Notes under the pieces: generated by a model | Seen by the model: only the letters and a program-made list of their open reading frames with translations | Told to the model about the DNA's origin: nothing | The model's database searches: none | Part shown: piece by piece, positions 34,275 to 47,245 of the stretch | Numbering within the stretch: position 1 is the first letter of the stretch | Layout: each line of letters opens with the position of its first letter | From: Stenopsyche tienmushanensis | Lineage: Eukaryota > Arthropoda > Insecta > Trichoptera > Stenopsychidae | Length of the DNA: 64,000 bases | NCBI GenBank assembly: GCA_008973525.1 | Contig: WACJ01000048.1 | Location: 248,001 to 312,000, forward strand | Reading direction: 5' to 3' | Translations under genes and position numbers: made by a program

Positions 34275-34475
34275 TTCACCAGACCAATATGCGCCAATAT
34301 GGTGCATCCATAGAATATTTTTACTATACCCATGTTACTTGCGCAATCTTTAACAATAAGCGAACGAAGTTTTATCGCAATCTGATGAACGGTATGGCAG
34401 CGCATTACATACGGACAAACAAAGATTTATTTTTTAAGAATAAGTTAACTTATTTCATAGGAAGCAAAACATAGG
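34275..34475 (+). repeat. Dispersed repeat R4
   Basis: 'tttcaccagaccaatatgcg' and 'ccaatatggtgcatccata' are shared exactly with 54106-54160. 'ttttatcgcaatctgatgaa' plus 'cggtatggcagcgcatt' match the reverse complement of 46490-46560, and a weaker match is at 38825-38900. It is an unclassified mobile repeat. Confidence 0.65.
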
Positions 34476-34904
34476 TCGCAAAACTATATACTAAAACGTT
34501 TTTAAGTTTTAAGTTACAAAATTTAGCTAGTTTCTTCCCTGCGTTCAGTGCGCAATTGGTAATTCGAAGTTGAGAATGAGTATATTCTTACAAACATGTA
34601 TATTAAATTCAGAAGTGATGCAAAAAGTCGGTCTTATTGCTGTGATAAATCGCCAAATACTCGATTGAAACGTCATCACGACGCTGTTTTTTTCCATCGT
34701 GAGCAAACGCGGCACTCATCTTGCATACAGCTATCTCATGTCAAAACTTTCAGTCAATATGCGATGTACAGCATTTTTTGTACAGCAACCATGCCTGAAA
34801 CCATTTAATATATTGCATTCATAAAAGTAATATTTAACTTTTTAAAAAAATCCGGGAGAGGGGGGGGAGCGCAAGTTACATACTTACCCCATGTGCTTCG
34901 TATT

Positions 34905-35240
34905 CTCGTTACGGCTTTGATGGTGTTGGTAGGTTATGCAAAAATAATTTAAATAGGCATGGTCCTAAAATACTGCCCCGAGGAACACCCGCTGAAACAG
35001 ATTAGGGGGTTGACGTTGCTCTGTTTATGATTACCGAAAATTATCTATTGCCCAAGTAGGATTGGATTATTTTAATAAAGTTATTTGGAAAATTAAGGGA
35101 TATAGTTTTATAAATCAGACCATGGTGCCAGACAGTGTCGAACGCCTTTTCGATGTCGAGTAGTACCATACCGGTACTTCTCATCATGTTAATGTTTCTA
35201 GAAACATATTCGGTCAGTCTCGTTAACTCGTCTGTACTCA
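34905..35240 (-). pseudogene. Non-LTR retrotransposon (Jockey-like) reverse transcriptase fragment
   Basis: The - strand reads 'DELTRLTEYVSRNIN', 'GMVLLDIEKAFDTVWHHGLI', then, after a stop, 'SVSAGVPRGSILGPCLFKLF' and 'NLPTPSKP'. These are consecutive reverse transcriptase blocks: the first catalytic Asp in 'LLDIEKAFD', then the 'GVPQGSILGP' block. The YADD block is not reached, so the copy is truncated. It is joined directly to an R2 repeat at about 35240. Confidence 0.85.
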
Positions 35241-35475
35241 TCCCCGCATCTATTATATTCCATATATTGTAGATATTCCCATTATTAGAGCCGAGGTGTA
35301 GTAAATACATCACCGGTAGGGAAAGATTAATATAACAATATGAAAAACATATATGTATACATAGATTAGACAGTTACTGCCCCTATGAATCACCTATGAA
35401 CTGTTTCCAAGCATACGGATTTCGGCGGGAATATCTCCATTTAGTAGCCATCATCGTGCTGGTGAAATGTATGTA
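35240..35475 (+). repeat. Dispersed repeat R2, partial copy
   Basis: From 'catctattatattccatata' through 'gtagtaaatacatcaccgg' to 'cggcgggaatatctccattt'; the left third of the family is missing where it meets the reverse transcriptase fragment. Confidence 0.65.
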
Positions 35476-35479
35476 AATT

Positions 35480-35590
35480 TTAGATAAAAAATTCAATCCC
35501 GAATTTTTCGGGACTACGTTTACTGATCCCGGAATTCATGAGCATCTAAAAGTGTCCGGGATCCCGGGATTGGATTCCCTACTCACACGT
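35480..35590 (+). repeat. Dispersed repeat R5 (CCCGGGAT-rich)
   Basis: 'gggatcccgggattggattc' and neighbouring 'caatcccgaatttttcggga' recur at 39078-39150 and, reversed, at 61285-61395. A short repeat with internal palindromes around GGGATCCCGGGAT. Confidence 0.6.
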
Positions 35591-38500
35591 GAATTTTTTG
35601 ACCGTTTTGCACAAGAGGGAGACAAGATGTGAGTGTGTCACTGCATCCCAGAATCCAAAAGACAATCCAAAAATATTGACGTCGAAGATCTATGACACTA
35701 GCATTTTTCGACTTTACATAAATTTTGTAACCCTACTTTCTGGATGACATTTGTATGTTTTAAAAATTAAATAATTAAGATGGCCTCCGTTATAATCAAT
35801 CTATTGAGATAATCCAGTTTGTAGGACCTTCCATTCGAGATGATTCAGAGCTTCTTTGATGATGTTGATGAGTCTTTTATTTTGCTTTTTGCTGATTTTC
35901 TTTGTTGCCATTACTCATGTATTCCAAGCTTCAAGTTCTTGAGTGAAGCCCATGAATTGAAGATGATTGACGATGGTCTTGAAGGCACAAGCTATCTTTT
36001 TGAACAACTCTTGAATTGTTTGATGATCATTCTTCTTCTGGAAACGTGTTCTTCAAAGTCGGAAGGTCGGTCTAAACTAAATGCATCCCCTCATGTCATG
36101 TCGAAATTGCCAATTGATTAAAAGTAGATAATTCGAAAAGTTGAAGCAGATAGACATATATATCAATAAAAGGACTTGCTATTTATAAATCTCTATATTT
36201 ATCGATTGCCCTATCAAAATTATGCTATTAAAAAGTATCTTAGATGAATTTCATACAAATGATTGAATTTCTGCCGCTTTCTTACACCCGTGTATGTGCG
36301 CCATCAGCATAAGCACCGGTGTGTTTTCGCTGTCATACAAATTGAATTTTCCGCTGGCAATATATTTTTCCTTCCGCAATATGTGTTTCGTGCTTTTTCG
36401 ACTAGTTTTGAGAAATTTCGTCAACCGTATGTGTTTGCATAAATAACATAAAACACAACGGAGAAGATACACGAGCGCCCAGATGCATTTGCAGTTCTTT
36501 TACGTGAAGTTTTATGTAAATATATTATAATATTTAGATAACATGCACAACATATGGTTTGGATGCATTCTTGTGTGGGTAACGCAATGTAAATTACTAT
36601 TTTATGAAAAATAGAATTCGCTTAACAATTGTTAATCCTTACTAACCATTTCGTACAAGCCCCGTACACACTATCGCAAATGTGCACATGTCAGCATATT
36701 TATATTTACAACCAAATGACTCTATCCACTTTGTATATTGAATTTTTAAAATAACAATAAAGCTAAAAACTAAGTCCTTCAAAGACGCTTTTTTGCGTTA
36801 AAACAAGGAGTTATTTGTCATAATTTTGCTTATTTAATATTATATAAATCTAAAACTACATAGGTTTAGATACGCTTTTTGCTTAGATAAATTTATTATA
36901 ACTACTATTTTGTATGAAAAAAAAAAATCCTAAAGTAGCGAATGTGATCACCTTATCTTTTATCTGGATATTTTATAAATTTCAAGGGTTATTTTTGGAG
37001 TAAAATATTCATAATTTTGGAGCCACATGTTTAAGATTTTGAATGATATTGAATTTATTGGATATGTGTGGGCCTATTTAAGCTTCAGCAATCACACGCT
37101 ATCAAAATAAGATCATAAAACGCAAAAAAATGCAATCAAATAGGGATCGTTCTTTAAGGGCCAAACATGTCATGTCGCCATTTATGCTCTTTTTACTTCT
37201 TCCAACAGACTGAATGGAGTCCTTCTTTGCGAAAGTGCTTCCCGCAAACGTTGCTTTATCTAAAGTTTTATTCAAGACATACTCCCGACGTCACTTTAAT
37301 GTCCTGTGAAGATTGGAGAAAATAAAATAAAATATTCCGGTCCCGGTTTGCATGTTATCTCCCCTGTAGTTTCCCACCCACATTGCAATTTTCTCCGGGC
37401 TATGGCGTGTTGATGCTCCGGAGCATTTATGGCCAAAATCGGACCTTTTTATTTTGAGGGTGCTCGAATAGAGGGTCTCCGATAAGAACGGAGAGGTTTC
37501 GTATCCACTTAATGTAGCAATAGTCTACAGGTCGAATGGCTCCACTACATATCTCCATTCGTGCCCTCCTCTTTGCTTTATTAAAATGGAATCGTATGTT
37601 TCGTAACACAGCCATCGACAAATCGGCCATAACTTAAGAGATCGACTAACACAAGACCTTTATTCGAAAGCTAAATACACAATCCTTTGTGCTCTGAAAT
37701 AGACTTATGAGAGCTTCCTCATAATATCGTCAAGGGCCATTTCGGAAAAAAATATATTCATTGTTCTTTCCGAGTCGCATTTTTTCATCTTCAAAGTTGA
37801 GCACTGATAGGAATTAGCATTCAAGCCATAACTAAACATAAAAAGGTCCCCTCTTATTTACACTAATGATAGCGCTAAAATGCCAAATTAAAGATTTGGC
37901 AAAAAGCTCTTTTTTTCATTTTAAGTCCTTTTGATGACCTCAACTGCTTTTTATAACGCCCTTTTCTGTCACAGAAAATTTATAGCGGGCAAGACCTTAA
38001 TATTATTTTACGAGGCAATTGCCGAATTATGAGATTCTGTGTTCAAGTATATTTGCGGAATAATACATTTTTTATTCACCCTATGCTAATTTCCCGTTGT
38101 AAATAAATATGATATTGCCCCTGAATAAGTATTTATTTCGTCTATAAATAAATTATAAAATATTTATTACATACGATGGATTTAGGAATACATTTTTTTC
38201 AACTAATTGATACGCCTTTGTAGCCAATATCAAAGTCTGTCGGTTAAGTTCTGTCCACCATGATAATTTATGCAACAATTAATTCAATCGTAGTTCAAAT
38301 CAAATTGTTAATGGTCATTTTTTGAATCATATTAACCCTTTACATTATATAAGCGACTCTATGACACAATTTGTGAAAAATAATACATAAATACACAATC
38401 TAAAATGCCTACTATAATGATTGGATGCATTGGATCTGGCGAATGTATTGTATACATTTCTTAACACTTTACATACGGGAAACATAGCAATATGTGTCGG

Positions 38501-38810
38501 CTGATAATTACATGCGGAAAGCATATCTTTATGAATTGCACTGTCTTTTGATTAACACCGGCTAAACTGTTATTGTGCGATTTTTTAATAATACCTGTAT
38601 ATCTCAAGAGTATCGCCCTGAAAATATTCCATAGCCCTAGTGCAAATAAACATTTGTGGACCATAAACTACCCGACACATTGATATGAATATATCATATT
38701 AACGGTTGTTATGCTTTGTTTGCCTTAGCAAAAGACCAATGTGCGATAAACGTCTCGCAAAGTAAATTTTGCACACAAACAATGCTTATGCTAATTTAAA
38801 AACCTTCTTA
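35591..38810. other. Intron 3, nothing firmly recognised
   Basis: AT-rich intron with one less AT-rich unique block at about 37150-37640. The + frame at 35840-36121 (93 codons) is compositionally odd (TTCTTGATGATG-like words) but matches no family. No RNA genes were seen. Confidence 0.35.
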
Positions 38811-38814
38811 GATA

Positions 38815-38935
38815 CACGCTCAATAACTCACCAAAGTTTCGTTGCAATCGGATGAACAGTATAAGAACGTATACGGGACAAACGGACAGAATACAGACAT
38901 TCATTTTTATAAATGTAGATAAAATAATTATATAC
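38815..38935 (+). repeat. Dispersed repeat R4, diverged copy
   Basis: 'gtttcgttgcaatcggatga' followed by 'acagtataagaacgtatacg' corresponds to the 'ttttatcgcaatctgatgaacggtatgg' part of R4, diverged; ends near 'cattcatttttataaatg'. Confidence 0.4.
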
Positions 38936-39074
38936 AACATTATTCTTCACTTATCCTATCGCATGTACTTTTTCATAGTAATAAAATTCTTTGGCCTTCA
39001 AGTGATTTTTTATATTGAACAAATGGACTTATTAGTAATTTTTGATCAAATTTATCAATGTAATTTCTTAAAAT

Positions 39075-39160
39075 ATTGAAAATCCCAATCCTGGGATTGT
39101 CTAATAAAATCCCGGGATCGAAATTTTGGCTCGGGATTGGATTCCCTAGTCAGGACACAA
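39075..39160 (+). repeat. Dispersed repeat R5
   Basis: 'aatcctgggattgtctaat', 'aaatcccgggatcgaaattt' and 'tcgggattggattcccta' match 35480-35590. Confidence 0.6.
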
Positions 39161-41579
39161 ACAGAGCTCAACCATAAGGTCTCAAAAAATAAATGTAAAC
39201 ATTAAACAAAATATGTGACAGTTATTTTGTGTTAAATACGTATTGAAGCTTACGCGTGACGTTGAAAGATTGGCCGCATTATGAAGTAGACGCGTGTGAA
39301 GTGCCCCCGCAAATTGTGTGTTAGTTGACTAGGAAAAAGCTAAAACTTATTAAGGTCATATATGATTCAAAAATGAATAATGTTATTTCAAAAGCAATAT
39401 TTTTTTGGTGAAATGTTATTCACAGTCTGTCAAAAAAAATATTAAAAATAGAGTTCCTAATGAAGCAGTGAGTAGCTATTAGAAAATGAGGCCTCACTAG
39501 GGTCGTGATTCGGGCAGTGTTGGCTATCAAAGATCCGCTTGTGTTTTTGTACTAACAATGTCTTTATAATCAGTTTGTAAAAAAATAATTAAATATAATA
39601 TAGAATAAAATAGAAGATCCTCTTTAAAAATACGTCAGAAAAGATAGTATAGCGATAGGAAGAGAAGCATATTTATATGGCCATCTCTTTGCTTAAACTT
39701 TCATAGCCTACCATTTTATGATACTTAAAACTTCCCTCCAAGTGCAACATCATAGAAGATTGCTCTGAAAGTTCCAAATTATGCACTCACAGATACTAAA
39801 ATATCCTTTTAAACATCCCCTACATAACCGAAGAGCTTCCAGTTGTTTTAAAAGGATCTTAACTGTTTTTATCGACTAATTTTTGTGACCGTTAAATTTT
39901 ACTCCATAAATCTACTCCGGCCGGCTCGTAAATATTCCTCATCCACAAGAATGACCTCCCAAAAGAGATAAAAATATTATTATATAATCCATCGGTAAGT
40001 TAGTCAAATTTGCGCTTCTTTGCCCTGAAATTCGCTCACTTACTAAATCATCCGAGAGAGAAATTATTTTCGCGAAAGGGCAGATCGTAAAAAGTTTTCT
40101 TGACTTTTCCGATCTTCTCCCCAGAGAACGAAAAGCTCAACGTGACCGCTCAGCTGTAATGATATTATTTCGGAAAAATCTCCTAATAAAGACGAGTCAA
40201 GGTCTCAACTACACTGTGAAAATTTTATATAATTATTTCCATACATATACAAAAAAAATGTTTATAAAAATAAATTTATGATCTATGATTTTATACCAAG
40301 AATCGCGATATTTAAAAGCTTAAAGCGCCAAAAATACTCTAAAAAAGCCATCGAATATAAGCAGATCATCGGCTTACACAACCCATCTTAAAATAGTATC
40401 TGTTGATCAACACAAAGAAATTAGCAAATCTATTGTTAGCCGCGAACAAATCCTTGACCGAAATAAATCATCGACTTATTATATAAATGTATACAATTTT
40501 AAATGATTAACAAGGCGATATAATATTTCATACGGACATTAATTTTTAAAACCGGCCTTTATATAATTATCTTTATGGTACATTCGCGTTTTTCGAGTGA
40601 GTTAAGGTCCTTTAAGATAAAATCTCAGATCTCCCAAGCTCGTATTGGATTATATAATGTCAAGGTTCAAAAGAAGGAAAAAAATGTGTTCCTTTAAAAA
40701 AAACACATTTAAAGCGCTGATATAATTTAATCTTACATGGTAACAGTGCTGAGGGTGGTGACTTTCACTGAACCGCAACACAATTAATCTAATTATGAGT
40801 AAATTTATAAAATCTGCGATCTAAAGCCTGAGTGAAGACTTATTCATCCGCATGCGAAATAATATATAAATAAATTTGTATATTTTTTGATGGGAATATG
40901 AATATGTCGTTGATCTCAAGGGACGTTTCTGCCTTGTTGCTTCAAATACAAACTTACGGAAGTGTTTCCACACGTCATAAATGAGCAATCTTTATGAAAT
41001 TTGGAAGATACATGCAAAATAAACGTTTTCATAGTTTGATCTATAATTATTGAAAAATGCTTAAAAGTTTTTATTCAATAAATAAAAAAACTATAAAAAA
41101 AGTTGATAAAAACGCAAACTTTTTTTCGATTGCTCACTGTTTTTTTTTAATTTTTTAATATTTATTTTTAATTGTAGTTCAAACTATGTATAATATTATA
41201 CATAGTAAAAATATGTTTAATTTTTTTTGCTGCAAATCATTTGTCTAGGATTTAAGACTTCCGTAGTGAAAAATGCCATCACTCGTGTACCGATACAAAT
41301 GGCTCCCGTCACTCCCACTTCCATGTAAATGTCATCAAAAAAACATTTTTATATTCAATAAAGATCGCCTTATCAACGCATTAAATATCAACATTCTATA
41401 TTTGATACGTTTCGAATAAAAAAATGTTAAAAAATCATATTAGTTCAAATAGGGTATTCCTATAAGAACGCTCGATTTCTAAATGTAAATAAAACAAGTT
41501 GTGTATGAGATTTCTACTTGTTTTAATTTTTATTTAAAAGGATATTTTATGGCATTAATTATTAAATATAAAATTGTTA
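39161..41579. other. Intron 3, nothing recognised
   Basis: AT-rich intron. A less AT-rich patch at 39890-40210 is unique. No coding sequence, repeat ends or RNA genes identified. Confidence 0.35.
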
Positions 41580-41960
41580 AAATTTTTGCCGCAAATTTGC
41601 TTGGTAGTACATATTCGAGAGGTTCAATTTTCGATGACTTTGTTGCATAAATCTGGCTGAATTTGCAGAATGGCGTTTATTATGTTGACTTTTAGGTCAT
41701 CAATTGTTGGTGTTTAATACGTATAGACTTGTGATTTAATATGGTTCTAAAATAAGGAATTTAAAGGCATTAAATAGCATGATTTCGGTGACCAATACTC
41801 TGAAAATGCTCGTGTAGAATATCTATCAAGGGATGCGTTTTCATCTTATTAGAACCATATATTCTGGATATCTCTATCATTCAGTTTAGATTACAAAGAC
41901 TTGCTAAATATCGATTTATAATGCTCGTAGTTGACGATTATAGCAATTAGAGTTTCGTTT
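41580..41960 (-). pseudogene. Decayed mariner-like transposase (same family as 4690-5070)
   Basis: 'tttgcttggta..acatattc', 'ttttcgatgact..gt.gcataaatctggc' and 'gtttaatacgtatagac' align directly with 4700-4815. The strand is the same as in that copy, so the coding sense is -. It is badly eroded; only homology with the better copy identifies it. Confidence 0.6.
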
Positions 41961-43355
41961 TGGAATAAGTACGGATCGATGTTTTCGATCGTTTCTCTGA
42001 AAAATAAAGCTTAATAATTTATACACATTGTTTAATATTATAATTTGCCATAAATTATTAAATAATTTTCAATAAATTTAATAGATGTAGCTTTAAAAAC
42101 ATGGCTGTTATAATCTAATAAATTATGAGCGTCCTTATTGAAACCCCCTGTATTAACGATAATATTATGGAAGGACAAATGTCATATTTTTCAGAAAGTC
42201 TGTGACGTATCTAGGCCAAGACTATTTCTATTATTCTGTCTACTTTGCATTTTTTTATGAAACTTATTCCAAATTCAATTTCCATCTTTTGCGTGGAAAG
42301 AAAGTAAGTTTTACGTAAGAAAATGGATTCCAGCCTAAGACATGCATTATCAAAATTGGATTGCATATATAAAATCACGATTGGGTTTATTATATTATAC
42401 ATAGGCTAATTTCTGAGCTCAAATCCAGATTGACAAAAAATCGTACAAAACGAATTTAGAAGGTTAAAAAATATTAATATTTTCAAGAGTTCATCATGAT
42501 TCAATTTTACCCTAATTCCTGGATATAAAAAAAAATATTGAGAGTATCCATCATATATCATTTATCTTCTCCTATCATATATTATCAATTAGCTGACAAC
42601 ATCAATCATAAATGTTTGGATGTAAGAAATATTAATTAACTTGTACTGGAAGGACATATATATATTGACTGTTGTGATAATTGTTTTCTATAACAACCAT
42701 TGATGATGGATTATTGATATCATCATACGCTATAATTGAAGGAACATTCTAATATTTATGGCCATGATCGTAATGGAATCATGTTTAAATTTACATCCAC
42801 AAACGGACATGTTCATTTTCAGTTATGATCATTTCACCCTACTTTAAACAACATTTATAAAAATGAATATGCGCGTACGTGTATAAGTATTTTTTAATTC
42901 GTTTCTCTCCTGTCGGATAATGTTTGCCAAACAATATCGCAAATTAACGTTTTACCTTTGTTTTTGTTTAATTGGTACACAATGAGCCTTTGTAGAGAAT
43001 CTCATTAGGTTGAAAAATGTTATGTTCGGAGCATATAAAAAAAATCCAAACAAATATAGTTCTGTCGCATTATTATGGCGGACCGAAATGAAATGTCAAA
43101 AGCTCACCGGCACATTTACATATATTCGCTTTGGAACATTTAATTAGCGAGGGCTTTTGTTCGGAAACGATGATGTCCATTCCTCCATTATTTTTATTTA
43201 AATATGCGTATCGGGCGATTTTCGAAATGAGTCCAAACTATCGAAATTAACGACCGAAAACGCCTCTGCTTTTAAATGTCAGCATGCAAAATATATATGA
43301 TGGATATAAAAATATCATAAACCTATCGAAATAAATTGATTAATAATCATTAATA
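41961..43355. other. Intron 3, nothing recognised
   Basis: AT-rich, with a less AT-rich unique block at about 42900-43290 that could be regulatory. Confidence 0.35.
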
Positions 43356-43867
43356 CAGAGGATCCGCGGTAATCCGACAAATAGAACGGTGTCGGATTGC
43401 CCAATTTGTCGGACTGTAGAGTACTGCCCACGATCACTTGTAATCCGGAACATTTTGGAAAGTATTTTTTATAATCCGAATAAATATGAGACCATAACAG
43501 TTATAAAAAATAAAAACTTATTTTCAACTTTGCTTTTATGGCCAATATGGGTACAGAAATAAGTTTATGCCTGTTTCTTTCCTGAAGAAATCACATATAC
43601 AAAGCTTCATCTACCTCTGGATCTCTGGAACTTTCTTTAAAGTTTGCCTCCTGCTTCTCCTTCAATCAATGATGAAGACAAACTTTTAAATGTTCTACCT
43701 GTTCTTTTGTGTATCATAAATTGTGGCTCGTCCTACGCCGTATTCATTTGCTAACTTACAAATACATTTAAGAAGCTTTATCATAAATATGTACTATACT
43801 TGTTTTGGGATGTCGGAATACAGGGGGCGCCGGATTAGACTGGAGCCGGACTACCGTGGGTCTACTG
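43356..43867 (-). mobile_element. pogo/Tigger-type transposon, internally deleted
   Basis: Left end CAGAGGATCCGCGGTAATCC after TA; the right end is the reverse complement of CAGTAGACCCACGGTAGTCC. The inverted termini agree at about 18 of 23 positions. Inside, the - strand reads 'KLANEYGVGRATIYDTQKNR' (rc of about 43700-43760), the CENP-B-like helix-turn-helix of pogo/Tigger transposases. At 512 bp it lacks the DDE domain. The right TA is mutated (TG). Confidence 0.8.
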
Positions 43868-43979
43868 TGCATCCAAAATAATTTAATATCGATATTTTTG
43901 AACAGCCAAACATTATGCAGGATCACGTCTGGGCTTGCATAGCAAAAAATAATAGGGTTGTCACACACGTTGTTTAAAT

Positions 43980-44160
43980 ATTAGGTTGTCCCGAAAGAAA
44001 TCCATTTATTTTATTAATATTTTTATACAAGTAAATGTACAATATAATCGCCTTTATTACTAACAACTAATTTCTATCTCTTCGGCTGTTTTTTTATCCT
44101 TCTTATAGAAATAAATAAATAAAAATAAGTAAACAAAAAGGCTGTCTACCGCGATTTTAT
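43980..44160 (+). repeat. Possible mariner end
   Basis: TTAGGTTGTCCCGAAAGAAA begins at 43981 after TA, the usual start of a mariner terminal repeat. No opposite end or transposase piece could be found, so only one end or a solo terminus is supported. Confidence 0.4.
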
Positions 44161-45801
44161 TGTTATCGATATTTATAACAAATTTAACAACAGAAGATCT
44201 ATAAATAAAAATTATATAAATGTAACACATACAAAACTGAAACTTTGTTGTAGCCGCTTATAATTAACATTATGTGTACATAACCTTTTAGGAGTACAGT
44301 CGCGTATTTGCGATCATTCAGAAAGAGCATTCTTATACGTTGAGTTTGGAGAGAGAAAGATGATGTATATAGATCAATAACCCAAATTTATTGACTAATA
44401 ATGATGTTGCTATACTTCAATCAAGCTCCCGTGCTACAAATTCAGCCACATTTTTCAAAGTCTTAGCCACCTTCTATCGAAAGTAAACGACGTTTATTTA
44501 ATAATAATCAACGTAAACTGCGTGTAGACAAAAAAAACAGCTTTGTGAATTTTAATTTAATACCGGTATATACAATTATTCATATGTCGAAGATTATTAT
44601 TAATGTTCGCAACTTTGAAGGCTTGTTAGACTGTAACTTTTCTGATTTACATTGTATAAAAACTGGCTGCAATGAATGCAAAATTTCGCTACCTCTCATA
44701 ATAATAGCTATTTTATTTTTTCACACGTGAGTTTGGCTTGGTTATCATGTTTGTCATGATTGAAAAAAACCTCGTCGTATTTCTAGCATTTTTCGATTGA
44801 ACAAGTCTAATTATTGACAATTAACAGATATCGTTTTGTCCAGTGTAAGAACATTCCAAAGTATCAATCACGGGAATCCTGTAAAAACGATGGATTTTTT
44901 TCGGGAGGACCTTATATTTTAATTGAATATTTTTATTTAAGTTCAAAGTTCATATATGCATCATTTTTGACCGACACGCGAATCGATTACGAACACAGTC
45001 CGGGCAATAAATCATTTTCCCATGGCTGAACATATTCAATCAAAAACAGGAAAGAGTATTAAGCATACATTTTGATTGAAAAGCATCATATTTCCATATA
45101 TATTATCGCGTCTTCATCCCCGACGCCTTGTTTATTATTCGCCTTTTATCCCCTACCCCGTCTTTGTATAATGATTTTTTATGTATTTCCTTATTTTAGC
45201 CAAAAATAAACATTTCGCCGCGTCAAGATTACCGCACATTTGAAGGATCCGTCGTCAAATGCGACACGGATGCTTCCTCTTCATTTCATTTTTTAGTATT
45301 AAGGAAATCGAGGGTTTTATTGACTTTTTTTTTCTTCAAAATAGCCCTGGTGCTTGGTAAGGATGTCACTGAACGCTGGCTCTGCTCCAAAATCTATCCA
45401 TCCATTTATGATGCTTTGTGTGTTGTAACACAAAGTTCAAGGCTTTGTATGCGGATTTTAAACAAAGGCTTCCAACACGGTTGAAGAAGAAGCACTGCAC
45501 TAAATTACACGAAAGTTTCCTATATAATAACAGTAAAATACCGGTGCTTTGAGGCCAGGGAGATACAGTGTTAAAACATGTAGGATTATGTTCATCAATC
45601 ACATCAAGTGGTGATGGGACTCATTCCACGCAAAAGTTATTTGAACTATAAAGTAAATTCAGTGGCGAACCTATAAATAAGGATGGTTTTAATATACAAA
45701 ATACATTTCATTTTGATGTATGAAGTACCATGCTATAAGGTTTTTCGGACGAAGGGCAATCGATAAATTATCATTGAAAATTGGCTCTCCATGATCTACA
45801 G
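44161..45801. other. Intron 3, one shared repeat piece
   Basis: Positions 44312-44347 match 27266-27299 in reverse. Positions about 45060-45350 are less AT-rich and unique. The - strand frame at 45366-45602 is not recognisable. Confidence 0.35.
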
Positions 45802-46025
45802 CAGCGGTTCTTAAACTGGGATCCGCAAAACCATTATCGGGGGTCGGCGAAAATATAAAAAAATATGTATCTATACTTGAACAAGATATTTTCATAGAAT
45901 TATTTACAGAAAACACTATAAGAAGAAAAATTGAGTCTCAAGAACGACATAAAATGTTGGGATGGGGTTCGCCAAATAAAAATTGTTCAAGGGGTCTGCG
46001 AATTATATGAGTTTAAGAATCACTG
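45802..46025. mobile_element. hAT-type MITE, second copy
   Basis: Ends CAGCGGTTCTTAAACTGGGA and 'gtttaagaatcactg'; flanked by ATCTACAG (45794-45801) and ATCCACAG (46026-46033), an 8-bp duplication with one mismatch. It is 224 bp and non-coding. Its interior ('acaagatattttcatagaat', 'ttatttacagaaaac') matches the reverse complement of the copy at 21010-21264. Confidence 0.85.
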
Positions 46026-46080
46026 ATCCACAGTTAGGAATCATCTTCGTTACACAGTAAAGCTGTACAAACAAGAAGTT

Positions 46081-46340
46081 TGAGTCCTCCATAAATTGCC
46101 ACAGACGACGTTCGATCTACGTTGTATAATTTATGCATCTCTTCTGTTTCGATATGAAGAAGATCCATTTTTGTGGCGAATTGCAACTAGAGATGAGAAG
46201 TGGGTGCTATTTAATAATCTTGTACGAAAAAACAATGTCTTTTTTCCGGAAAAAATATTGATTGAAAATTCTACCTCATCCAGCTAATTCGTCAAATCTT
46301 GTGTCGTCGGATTACTACAATTTCAGTTCATAAAAGCATA
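46081..46340 (+). pseudogene. Mariner transposase fragment (start of catalytic domain)
   Basis: The + strand reads 'IIYASLLFRYEEDPFLWRIA' followed by 'TRDEKWVLFNNLVRKN', corresponding to 'SLL.RYE.DPFL.RIVTGDEKWV' with the first catalytic Asp. The sequence is related to M1 but diverged, and the 'LPHPANSSNLVSSDYYNFS'-like tail suggests a deletion to the third catalytic region. No ends were found. Confidence 0.75.
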
Positions 46341-46459
46341 AGTTAAGACGTTAAACAAAAATAACAATTTGATTAGATTAGTTTTTCAGTGAAAAATTAG
46401 AGATATCTTTCAAAAAAAAGAATTTAAAAATTACCTTTACGCCAGCAATCTAATATAAT

Positions 46460-46760
46460 AATATATAAAAATGAATTAGGTTTTGTTCGTTCGAAATGCA
46501 CTGCCATACCGTTCATCAAATTGCAATAAAACTTCGTCCACTTATTGTCAAAGATTTTGCAAGTAACATAGGCATAGTCTAGCATATAAAAATTAATGTT
46601 TGTTTGTTCGTATTTAATGCGCTGCCATACCGTTTATTCGATAGCGATTAAACTTTGCTAATTTATTATTTGCACTTTCTTAAATAATATAAGTATAGTA
46701 TAATTAACTTACAGTAGATCTTATATATAAAAATCAATGTTTGTATGTTTGTTCATATTT
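46460..46760 (-). repeat. Dispersed repeat R4, two or three tandem partial copies
   Basis: 'gttcgttcgaaatgcactgc' then 'cataccgttcatcaaattgc' and again 'gttcgtatttaatgcgctgc' with 'cataccgtttattcgatagc' show two adjacent copies about 110 bp apart, and a third start ('aaatcaatgtttgtatgttt') follows at 46728. The reverse complement matches 34340-34440. Confidence 0.6.
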
Positions 46761-46884
46761 ATAATAAAACCAACAAACGATATTATTAGAAGTATTACTT
46801 CTGTGGCAGCAACAAGCTGGGTATCGACTAGCATGTAATAAAAAATGCTGGATTTTTTTTGTTGATTAGTATTTAAGACTTTTT

Positions 46885-47245
46885 TAATAAAATATATTTA
46901 AATGCTAGTTCGAGGTGATGACCGCGTGAACCTTTATTTTTGTATAATACCATCAATGTGACTGATTAAATTTCATTCTGCTGAGACGCAGACTAAAACT
47001 CGCAAAATTCCCGATTTCCCGACAAATTATTTATTTCCGTCGCTGCAGATGAATACCTATATATTATAATACTTTGATGTGATTCGTAATTATATTACGG
47101 AGGAATACAAAATTTCTGAACCCCGTATCTATTATATTTCATATCGATATCCCCCTTATTAGAGTCGAGGTGTAGTAAATACATCATCGTTAGGGAATGG
47201 TTAATATAACAATTTGAAAAACATATATGTACTGTATATATTTAT
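46885..47245 (+). repeat. Dispersed repeat R2
   Basis: Close to the copy at 30330: 'aaatgctagttcgaggtgat', 'cccgatttcccgacaaatta', 'cgtcgctgcagatgaatacc', 'ccccgtatctattatatttc', 'gaggtgtagtaaatacatca'. It ends about 200 bp before exon D. Confidence 0.7.
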
